NCBI GenBank assembly: GCA_019420325.1
Contig: JAHZHK010000074.1
Coordinates: 1-13,754 of the forward strand
DNA: 13,754 bases
Direction of reading: 5' to 3'
Source of the DNA: Coriobacteriaceae bacterium
Lineage (GTDB): Bacteria > Actinomycetota > Coriobacteriia > Coriobacteriales > UMGS124
The notes below the pieces were generated by a model. The model had not been told where the DNA came from and ran no database searches. It saw only the letters and a program-made list of their open reading frames with translations. The stretch's first letter is position 1; every line of letters begins with the position of its first letter. Positions 1 through 5,494 of the stretch are shown in pieces. Made by a program: the position numbers and the translations under genes.

Positions 1-163
1 GGACCCCGCGCGCCTGCTGGGGCCGTTTGGGGGACTTGTTCATTGTCTCCCTAGGGGAATGCCAAACGCATAAGAGGGGCCGCCCGAGCCGCGCGTATTG
101 CAAGGCAGGGTCGGCCCCTCTTTGTATATATGTTGCAGGCATTCGTGCTTGGCGATTAAGGCC
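1..163. other. left-edge non-coding or unresolved segment
   Basis: No gene can be assigned here with confidence. On the + strand a frame is open from base 2 to a TAA at 71-73 and reads DPARLLG at its start, so it could be the last codons of a gene lying mostly outside the window. A longer + frame to 209 runs antisense into the exonuclease gene and looks spurious. The hairpin at 72-122 begins on the last two bases of that TAA, which would fit a terminator following a gene end, but this remains open. Confidence 0.3.
72..122. terminator. candidate bidirectional terminator hairpin
   Basis: An 11-bp perfect stem is formed by AAGAGGGGCCG (72-82) and CGGCCCCTCTT (112-122). It can be extended inward by CCC (83-85) pairing with GGG (108-110), with one bulged T. 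On the + strand it is followed by T-rich sequence (TTTGTATATAT), giving a moderate intrinsic terminator for a gene entering from the left. Read on the minus strand it lies about 40 bases past the exonuclease stop, but its T tract there is short. The loop of about 22 bases is longer than typical, so confidence is moderate. Confidence 0.5.
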
Positions 164-946
164 CTACAGCATGAGGTCCAGGCTCACCGGGCAGTGGTCT
201 GAGCCGTAGACATTGCTGAGGATGGAGGCGTCGGCCACCCTGCCTGCCAGAGCTTCGCTCACAAGGAAGTAGTCGATGCGCCAGCCAGCGTTCTTCTCGC
301 GGGCCTTGAAGCGGTAGCTCCACCAGCTATAGGCCCCGGTGAGGTCGGGGTGGAGCATGCGGAAGGTGTCGACGAAGCCAGCATCGAGCAGCTCGGTGAA
401 CGCTGTGCGCTCCTGGTCGGAGAAGCCGGCCTTGCCTCTGTTGGGACCGGGGTTCTTCAGGTCAATCTCATTGTGCGCAACGTTGAAGTCGCCGCAGGTG
501 ATTACAGGTTTGGTGGCCTCGAGCTCTTTAAGGAACTCGCGGTAGCGCCTGTCCCATGCCATGCGGTAGTCGATGCGTGCCAGTCCCTCCTGGGCGTTGG
601 GCGTGTACACGTCCACGAACCAATACCGGTCGAACTCAAGGGCGCAGATGCGTCCCTCGTTGTCGGGGTCGTCGGCGAATCCCCTGCGCACGCTGCGAGG
701 CTCTTCACGGCTGAACACGGCCGTGCCCGAGTAGCCTTTCTTTTCGGCGTAGTTCCACACCTGGTGGTAGCCCTCGGGCTTGAAACCGAGTTTCTCCTGG
801 TCAGACTCTTGAAGCTTCGTCTCCTGCAGGGCTACCACGTCGGCGTCGAAGCTGTCGAAAAGCTCAGCGAAGCCCTTTTTCATCACGGCGCGCAGGCCGT
901 TCACGTTCCAGCTCACAAAACGCAGCGGCTTGTTCTGTGTCTCCAT
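164..946 (-). CDS. xth: exodeoxyribonuclease III (AP endonuclease, ExoA/XthA type)
   Basis: 260-residue DNA-repair nuclease of the endonuclease/exonuclease/phosphatase family. Such enzymes cut the backbone 5' of abasic sites and remove 3'-blocking groups in base-excision repair; they are cytoplasmic and Mg-dependent. The full active-site set is visible: SWNVNGLRA with N14, ALQETKL with E42, VYTPNA with Y114, CGDFNVAHNEIDL with D153 and N155, WRIDYF with D225, and SDHCPV with D250 and H251. Length matches the family (about 250-270). The frame is open to 1117 on the minus strand, but the ATG at 946 is preferred: it gives normal family length and has AGGAAGGA upstream at about 11-base spacing, while the upstream extension is Arg-rich with no family similarity. 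It is divergent from folE and appears to be transcribed alone. Exact choice between exoA and xthA naming is arbitrary. Confidence 0.96.
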   Translation of the reverse strand: METQNKPLRFVSWNVNGLRAVMKKGFAELFDSFDADVVALQETKLQESDQEKLGFKPEGYHQVWNYAEKKGYSGTAVFSREEPRSVRRGFADDPDNEGRICALEFDRYWFVDVYTPNAQEGLARIDYRMAWDRRYREFLKELEATKPVITCGDFNVAHNEIDLKNPGPNRGKAGFSDQERTAFTELLDAGFVDTFRMLHPDLTGAYSWWSYRFKAREKNAGWRIDYFLVSEALAGRVADASILSNVYGSDHCPVSLDLML

Positions 947-1012
947 TGCCCGGGCGTTCCTTCCTCGTCGTGCCCTGCGCTGTCGCGTGGACACCTTGGG
1001 TGTGCGCAGGCC

Positions 1013-1021
1013 ATGATAGCA
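1013..1021 (-). promoter_or_regulatory. candidate extended -10 promoter for the exonuclease gene
   Basis: On the minus strand the sequence reads TGCTATCAT, an extended -10 (TGn plus TATCAT). No good -35 is visible, which extended -10 promoters tolerate. Transcription would begin near 1006, leaving a leader of about 60 bases before the ATG at 946. A small dyad, ACACC-TTG-GGTGT (991-1003), lies just downstream of the predicted start site. Assignment is by motif only. Confidence 0.35.
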
Positions 1022-1053
1022 GCCCTTGGCGGGGCGGGGACCTCGGCCATGAC

Positions 1054-1062
1054 TGCTACAAT
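1054..1062 (+). promoter_or_regulatory. candidate extended -10 promoter for the folate/biotin operon
   Basis: The + strand reads TGCTACAAT, a TGn extended -10 with a five-of-six match to TATAAT. No convincing -35 lies 16-18 bases upstream. The start site would be near 1069, with a leader of about 74 bases to the folE ATG. It faces away from the exonuclease promoter candidate about 35 bases to the left, so the two would share a divergent control region. Confidence 0.45.
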
Positions 1063-1142
1063 TGGGCGCACATTTCTGCTGACAATTGCTGGAAAGCGTC
1101 AAACGCGCCGGCTGCATGGCCCGTCTGGGAGGTCGTCACTTG

Positions 1143-1700
1143 ATGGATTCGAACAAGATCGAGCAGGGTGTCCGCCTGATTCTTGAGGGAATGGGGGAGG
1201 ACCCCGCGCGGGAAGGCCTGCTCGACACGCCCGCCCGTGTGGCGCGTGCTTGCACGGAGCTTCTTGGCGGCATGGGGCAGGACGCGGCCCAACTCTTCAC
1301 CACGACGTTTGAGGCAGACCACCACGAGATCGTTATCGTGCGCGACATTGAGTTCTTCTCCATGTGCGAGCACCACCTGCTGCCGTTCTACGGCGTGGCC
1401 CACGTCGCTTACCTGCCCAGCGCGCAGGGTCGTGTCTGCGGTATCAGCAAGCTTGCCCGCACGGTGGAGCTCTTCGCTCGCCGCCTGCAGCTTCAGGAGC
1501 GTCTTACCTCGCAGGTGGCTGACGCGGTGATGGACAACCTTGCCCCTCAGGGTGTCATCGTCAAGATGAGCGCCGAGCACATGTGCATGACGATGCGCGG
1601 CGTCTCCAAGCCCGGCTCGCACACGGTGACCCTGGCGACGCGTGGTGTCTTTGCCGACGACGCCGCCCTTGCGGCTCGCGCGCTCGCCCTTCTCGATTAG
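1143..1700 (+). CDS. folE: GTP cyclohydrolase I (type IA)
   Basis: 185-residue enzyme converting GTP to 7,8-dihydroneopterin triphosphate, the first step of folate synthesis; the family forms toroidal decamers in the cytoplasm. The zinc ligands are visible as C75 and H78 in FSMCEHHLLPFYG and C148 in SAEHMCMTMRGV. H77 and H146 are the expected catalytic histidines. SKLARTVELFARRLQ (102-116) is also family-typical. The frame extends upstream to a TTG at 1086 and an ATG at 1116, but the ATG at 1143 has GGGAGG at 1127-1132 with 10-base spacing and gives a normal N terminus, so it is chosen. The zinc cysteines rule out the zinc-independent type IB enzyme. The stop codon overlaps the ribosome binding site of the folP-folK gene 11 bases downstream, suggesting translational coupling in one operon. 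Confidence 0.96.
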   Translation: MDSNKIEQGVRLILEGMGEDPAREGLLDTPARVARACTELLGGMGQDAAQLFTTTFEADHHEIVIVRDIEFFSMCEHHLLPFYGVAHVAYLPSAQGRVCGISKLARTVELFARRLQLQERLTSQVADAVMDNLAPQGVIVKMSAEHMCMTMRGVSKPGSHTVTLATRGVFADDAALAARALALLD

Positions 1701-1711
1701 AGGGCCGAGAC

Positions 1712-3064
1712 ATGGCTGATCTGGCACGAGCATGGCGTTGCGGCAGTCGCACGCTTGATCTGGGGCGCACCCGCATCATGGGCGTGCTCAATGTGACGCC
1801 TGACTCTTTCAGCGATGGTGGCGCACATGACTCCCTGTCCGAGGCGCTTGCCTGGGCCGACAAGTTGCTCGACGACGGCGCCGACCTCATCGACGTGGGC
1901 GGGGAGTCCACGCGTCCCGGTTTTACCCCGGTGGGCGAGGACGAGGAGATTGCTCGTGTCGCTCCCGTGGTGAGGGCGCTTGCCGAGCGCGGCGTGCTTG
2001 TCTCGGTGGACACGCGCCACCCGGTTGTTGCCCGCGCCGCGCTTGAAGCTGGCGCGCATATTCTCAACGACGTCTCGGGCTTCGAAGACCCCGAGATGGT
2101 GCGCGTCGCCGCGCATTACGGCTGTGGCGTCGTGGCCATGCACGCCTGCAAGGGCTACCTGGCAGGTCAGGCGCGAGCCGATGCGGGCAAGGACCCCGAG
2201 GGCTTCGTCCGCGAGGTCGAGGCGTACCTGCTGCATCAGGCGCACGTACTTGAGCAGGCCGGCGTCGACCCTTCTTCCATCTGCATTGACCCAGGCCCTG
2301 GTTTTGGCACGAACGCCGATGAGGACCTTGCCGTGCAGGCGGCCACCTCGGCCATGACGCGGCTGGGGTATCCCTATCTGTGCGCTCCTTCGCGCAAGCG
2401 CTTTGTCGGTGCTGTCTCCGGGTCCAATCCCGCGGCCGCCCGCGATGTGGCAACGGCGGGCGTGGTGTGTGCGGCAGCCTTGGCGGGTGCCCGCATCGTA
2501 CGTGTCCACGACGTGCGTACGAGCGCTCAGGCCCTGCGTTGCCTGGAGGCGTGCACGGGCATTGCCCCCGCCCGCCGCGCCTTCATTGCCCTGGGTGGCA
2601 ACATGGGCGACCGTCTGGCCTCGCTCAAGGCCGCCCTCGCCGCTCTCGACGCCCTGCCTCAGACCAGCGTGGTCGCCGCAAGCAGGGTTTACGAGACCGA
2701 GCCCGCCTACTTGGGCGACCAGGACCTCTTTGCCAACGCCGTGGTCGAGGTCTCCACTCGTTTGCACCCCCGTGCCCTCGTTGAGGCACTGCTCGGCATC
2801 GAGGACGCTGCGGGTCGCGTACGCACGGTGAAGAACGGCCCCCGCTGCCTCGACGTCGACCTGCTTTGGATGGAAGGCGAGCGCCATACGGGCCCACGCC
2901 TTACCTGTCCGCACCCCCGTATTGGCGAGCGTGACTTTGTGCTCGTGCCCCTCGGCGACCTTGTGGACGACGCCGAAGCGTTTTGCGCCCGTGAGGGCAT
3001 TGCGTGTGTGCCGTCCGAGCAGCGCGTGGGCCACATCGAGCGTATTCTGGGCAACCTTGCCTAG
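1712..3064 (+). CDS. folP-folK: bifunctional dihydropteroate synthase / HPPK (FolP-FolK fusion)
   Basis: 450-residue fusion for two consecutive folate steps. Residues 1-275 form a TIM-barrel dihydropteroate synthase: GVLNVTPDSFSDGG (24-37), DVGGESTRPG (61-70), SVD with D100, ILND with N119, IDPGPGFG with D193, SRKRF with K229 and RVHD with R264. This is the complete pterin and pABA binding set and the sulfonamide target. Residues 289-450 form HPPK: FIALGGNMGD (291-300), YETEP, and RCLDVDLLW with the two Mg-binding aspartates D381 and D383, then HPRIGERDFVLVPL. The usual HPPK RWGPR is KNGPR here, and the usual DHPS MHM-G-P loop reads MHACKGYL. The start at 1712 has AGAGGG across the folE stop; the open frame back to 1583 lies inside folE and is rejected. 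In the pathway HPPK acts before DHPS, so the fusion order is reversed. No folB domain is present. Confidence 0.95.
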   Translation: MADLARAWRCGSRTLDLGRTRIMGVLNVTPDSFSDGGAHDSLSEALAWADKLLDDGADLIDVGGESTRPGFTPVGEDEEIARVAPVVRALAERGVLVSVDTRHPVVARAALEAGAHILNDVSGFEDPEMVRVAAHYGCGVVAMHACKGYLAGQARADAGKDPEGFVREVEAYLLHQAHVLEQAGVDPSSICIDPGPGFGTNADEDLAVQAATSAMTRLGYPYLCAPSRKRFVGAVSGSNPAAARDVATAGVVCAAALAGARIVRVHDVRTSAQALRCLEACTGIAPARRAFIALGGNMGDRLASLKAALAALDALPQTSVVAASRVYETEPAYLGDQDLFANAVVEVSTRLHPRALVEALLGIEDAAGRVRTVKNGPRCLDVDLLWMEGERHTGPRLTCPHPRIGERDFVLVPLGDLVDDAEAFCAREGIACVPSEQRVGHIERILGNLA

Positions 3065-3117
3065 ATTCGAGATAACCCGTACCTTCGACTCAAGCTTTAT
3101 CCTGAAAGGCGGCTCCC

Positions 3118-3963
3118 ATGAGCACCTTGTCGCAAATTGAGGCAAACGACCTGCTCAAGGTTGTAGACGTGACTACCTCCACCAATGACGACGCCCGTGA
3201 GGCTGCGCGCGCCGGCGCTTTGCACGGTTTTGCCGTCGCTGCTCATGTGCAGACGGCGGGTCGCGGCAGGCGTGGCCACGTGTGGGAGTCTCCGCGCGGC
3301 AGCCTTTATCTGTCGTGCGTTTTGAGGCCCAGCGTGCCCATGCATTTCTTCACCGGCCTGCCCGCCGTGTGCGCCCTGGGCGTGCTCGACTGCCTGCGCG
3401 ACGACCTCGGTATTGCCCAGGCGGCGCTCAAGTGGCCCAACGACATCATCGCGGGCCCCTCGAAGCTTGCCGGTATCCTCGTTGAGGCGGGCTCGTCGGC
3501 CATGGGCACCTTCGCCGTATGCGGCGTCGGCGTCAACGTGGCGCCCGCCTCGGCAGGCGCCGGCCCTTGCAAGCAGGCTTCCGGCGAGTGTCCCGCCACC
3601 CAAAGCCCTGAGGCCCTAGCGCGCACGTGCCTAGAGGAGCTTGTCAACGATCCCTCGGGGCTTCCCGCCTTCGAGGACATCGCCGAGCTTTTGCGCCGTC
3701 GCATCGTGGCGCGCGTAGACGCCTGGGACCTGGCATGCCGACAGGGGAGGGCCCAGGCGGGCCCGCTTGCCCCCATCCTCAACGAGTACTTCGACCGCTG
3801 CCCCTTGCTGGGTCATCGCGTGCGCGCACTTTCTCCCGAGGGCGACCTTGTCTGCACGGGGTACTTTGCCGGTCTAGACTGCTGGGGGCGCGCCACTGTC
3901 AGGCGCGACGATGGGGCCGAGGTTGTTTACACGTCCGAAATGGTCTCGCTGCGCCCCGAGTAG
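3118..3963 (+). CDS. birA: biotin--[acetyl-CoA-carboxylase] ligase, monofunctional (no HTH)
   Basis: 281-residue biotin-protein ligase that makes biotinyl-5'-AMP and transfers biotin to a lysine of carboxylase or decarboxylase carrier subunits. The catalytic domain begins immediately: TTSTNDDA (19-26), the adenylate-binding loop AGRGRRGHVW (47-56), LKWPND (104-109), KLAGILVEAG with K116, and VCGVGVNV (134-141). A small SH3-like C-terminal domain occupies roughly 228-280. The N-terminal winged helix found in bifunctional E. coli BirA is absent, so it should not bind DNA by itself. The ATG has GAAAGGCGG upstream. It lies 53 bases after folP-folK and 65 before bioY, which fits a joint biotin acquisition and use module. 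The stretch 143-165 is Cys/Ala/Ser-rich and variable and may be a surface loop. Confidence 0.94.
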   Translation: MSTLSQIEANDLLKVVDVTTSTNDDAREAARAGALHGFAVAAHVQTAGRGRRGHVWESPRGSLYLSCVLRPSVPMHFFTGLPAVCALGVLDCLRDDLGIAQAALKWPNDIIAGPSKLAGILVEAGSSAMGTFAVCGVGVNVAPASAGAGPCKQASGECPATQSPEALARTCLEELVNDPSGLPAFEDIAELLRRRIVARVDAWDLACRQGRAQAGPLAPILNEYFDRCPLLGHRVRALSPEGDLVCTGYFAGLDCWGRATVRRDDGAEVVYTSEMVSLRPE

Positions 3964-3979
3964 TAGACTCCCGCCTACG

Positions 3980-3996
3980 CTCGACGCGTCGTCGAG
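3980..3996. promoter_or_regulatory. 17-bp inverted repeat upstream of bioY, possible operator
   Basis: CTCGACG (3980-3986) and CGTCGAG (3990-3996) are perfect inverted arms around a 3-base CGT centre. The site lies in the 65-base birA-bioY gap, ending 32 bases before the bioY ATG and inside the presumed transcript. It could be a repressor site or a short mRNA hairpin. It does not resemble the BirA operator or the BioR half-sites I know. A chance dyad in CG-rich DNA is possible. Confidence 0.3.
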
Positions 3997-4028
3997 GTAC
4001 AGACCATATGAGAAGAGGGAGCATCCGC

Positions 4029-4634
4029 ATGAATCAGACGGTCGCCGCATCCAAGCCCGGCATTTCCACGCTCGACATCGCCCAGTGCGGCGTCATCATT
4101 GCCCTTATCGCGGTGGCAGCGCAGGTCACCGTGGCCATCGGTCCCGTCCCGTTCACCTTGCAGCTGCTCGTCGTGGTGCTTGCCTCGCTCATCTTCACGC
4201 CGCGCCAGGCTTTTATCGCCCTTGCTGGCTACATTCTCCTGGGCCTTGTGGGCCTGCCGGTCTTCTCTGGGGCCGCCGGCGGCTTCGCCAAGCTCTGCGG
4301 CGTCACGGGTGGCTACCTCTACGGCTTCGTTGTCTCCGCGTTTTTGGGTGCCCTTCTGCGCCGTCTGGTGCTGGGCGATCCTGCCAGCGCTGGCAAGCCG
4401 CGCCGCATCGCCTCCGACGTCGTCGCCTGCGTTGCCACCGTGGTCGTGTGCTACGCCATCGGCACGGCGCACTTCATCGCCGTGAGCGCCCTGGCAGGCA
4501 CTTCGGTTGAGCTCGGTTATGTGCTAGGCGTCTGCGTCGTTCCCTTTATCCTGCCTGACGTGCTCAAGTGCGTCGCCGCCGTGCTGGTGGCCTGGGCCCT
4601 GCGCGCCGCAATTCCTTCCATCTCCGCGCGCTAG
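4029..4634 (+). CDS. bioY: biotin transporter substrate-binding S component BioY
   Basis: 201-residue membrane protein of the BioY family, the biotin-binding S component of an energy-coupling factor (ECF) transporter. It shows about six hydrophobic helices, GPVPFTLQ (38-45), LLGLVGLPVFSGAAGG (70-85), GVTGGYLYGF (91-100), and PDVLK (176-180) in the last loop, all positions where the family is most conserved. It needs EcfA/EcfA'/EcfT partners, which are not in this window, so a shared ECF module elsewhere is inferred; some BioY proteins have been reported to work alone. The ATG at 4029 is chosen because AGAGGGAG lies about 9 bases upstream; an in-frame ATG at 4008 has no good site. The longer open frame to 3627 is antiphase overlap inside birA. 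Adjacency to birA supports biotin as substrate. Confidence 0.95.
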   Translation: MNQTVAASKPGISTLDIAQCGVIIALIAVAAQVTVAIGPVPFTLQLLVVVLASLIFTPRQAFIALAGYILLGLVGLPVFSGAAGGFAKLCGVTGGYLYGFVVSAFLGALLRRLVLGDPASAGKPRRIASDVVACVATVVVCYAIGTAHFIAVSALAGTSVELGYVLGVCVVPFILPDVLKCVAAVLVAWALRAAIPSISAR

Positions 4635-4798
4635 GGGCGCGCGATTCAGGGGCGGCCTTTTTGCCCTGGTAGCTCACCTTTCTAAAAGTTGCATTTTCAC
4701 AACAAAGTCTTTCAAGCCTTTCCTTCCCATGGCTGGCAGGTACCATGCTGTTTTGAATGCATGTATCTGTTCTACGTGGAGAGGAAGGGCTTTTTCAT
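4635..4798. other. AT-richer intergenic region before the ccm operon
   Basis: This is visibly more AT-rich than its surroundings, as expected for a promoter region. Just after the bioY stop there is a CGCGCG stem (4625-4630 with 4638-4643) and a weak CAGGGGC/GCCCTG stem (4647-4653 with 4663-4668) with TTTTT in its loop, a poor terminator. A weak promoter guess is TTGCCC (4661-4666), 16 bases, TAAAAG (4683-4688). Overlapping CATG-centred dyads follow at 4728-4763. The ribosome binding site GGAGAGGAAGGG precedes the ccmE ATG. Confidence 0.5.
4728..4763. promoter_or_regulatory. overlapping CATG dyads with 16-bp periodicity, possible operator of the ccm operon
   Basis: CATGG (4728-4732) and CCATG (4743-4747) are inverted arms with a 10-base spacer. 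CATGC (4744-4748) and GCATG (4759-4763) form a second dyad, also with a 10-base spacer, sharing the central CCATGC. The CATG core therefore occurs at 4728, 4744 and 4760, exactly 16 bp apart. The position 36-70 bases upstream of ccmE suits a regulator site. CATG is self-complementary, so part of the symmetry comes free; the equal spacing is the unusual part. Confidence 0.3.
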
Positions 4799-5473
4799 AT
4801 GAACAAAGCAGCCAAAAAACGCCTCATCGTTGTGGGACTCGTGATCGTCGTTGTCGCCCTCGCGCTGTTCGCTGTGCTGGGAGGCGGTGCGGCTGCCGCC
4901 ACGCTCACGGTGGAGCAGGCTGTCTCGGGCGATTACGAGGGTAAGAAGATTCAGGTGTCCGGACCGGTTGTCAAGGACTCCTACACCACCGAGGGCACGA
5001 ACTGCATCTTTAAGATTGCCGGTTCAGAGGAAGGCTCCACCGCCGAGCTTGAGGTCATCTACGGCAAGGGCATGCCCTCCTCGTTCGGTACGGGTGTGAC
5101 TGCCATCTGCACGGGCACCCTGCAGGACGGCACACTCCTGTGCTCCGAGCTTGCCACCAAGTGCCCCTCCAAGTACGAGAGCGCCGAGGGCGCGGTCACG
5201 GCTGCCGTCATCGCCGCTTCTCCCGCAAGCTACGTCGGCGTCAACGTCAAGCTTGCCGGTTACGTTACTGAGGGTTCCATCGCCGATGCCTCCCAGGACG
5301 TGCGCTTTGTCGTGAACTCGCAAGGCTCAAGTCTCAATGTCAGCTATGAGGATGCCCTTCCCGAGGGCATGGAGGATGGCAGCGCGGTCGTGGTGAGCGG
5401 CGCTCTTGACGCCGACGGCGAGACGTTCGTCGCCACCGATGTCGCGCTTGACGCTTCCGTGCAGTCCGAGTAA
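4799..5473 (+). CDS. ccmE: CcmE-like heme chaperone, tandem OB domains, CxxxY type
   Basis: 224-residue membrane-anchored protein. A basic N terminus and one helix (about 9-28) place the rest outside the membrane. Residues 36-126 fit a CcmE OB fold: SGDYEGKKIQVSG, then ELEVIYGKGMPSSF, and finally CPSKY (C122 to Y126). In CcmE a His (HxxxY) or, in the variant group, a Cys (CxxxY) at this place bonds heme covalently before delivery to CcmF. Residues 140-218 look like a second OB repeat (VGVNVKLAGYV, RFVVN, LNVSYEDALPEGMEDGSAVVVSG), ending without any His/Cys-x3-Tyr. Usual CcmE is about 130-160 residues, so this is enlarged by roughly one domain. Domain 1 has further cysteines C69, C104 and C115. 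The ATG at 4799 has a strong ribosome binding site; the frame back to 4757 lacks one. First gene of the ccm operon; ccmF follows after 21 bases. Confidence 0.85.
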   Translation: MNKAAKKRLIVVGLVIVVVALALFAVLGGGAAAATLTVEQAVSGDYEGKKIQVSGPVVKDSYTTEGTNCIFKIAGSEEGSTAELEVIYGKGMPSSFGTGVTAICTGTLQDGTLLCSELATKCPSKYESAEGAVTAAVIAASPASYVGVNVKLAGYVTEGSIADASQDVRFVVNSQGSSLNVSYEDALPEGMEDGSAVVVSGALDADGETFVATDVALDASVQSE

Positions 5474-5494
5474 CTCATAAGGAGAGGTTTGAAG

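Noticed and set aside
1..12. GGACCCCGCGCG at 1-12 repeated at 1198-1209
   Set aside because: A 12-base match that translates as DPAR in both places; best explained by shared codon preference and not by a repeat element.
27..209. 60-codon plus-strand frame at the left edge
   Set aside because: Crosses the candidate terminator hairpin and the 3' end of the exonuclease, with Arg/Ser-rich unstructured composition.
350..1186. Plus-strand open frame of 278 codons opposite the exonuclease
   Set aside because: The minus strand carries a complete active-site set; the plus translation has no recognisable family and runs into folE.
1697..3145. Minus-strand open frame of 482 codons opposite folP-folK
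   Set aside because: Fully antisense to a conserved two-domain enzyme, low-complexity His/Gly/Arg/Ala composition, no family match.
4622..4668. Terminator after bioY
   Set aside because: Two short stems are present, but the only T run lies in the loop rather than after a stem, so I do not list it as a terminator.
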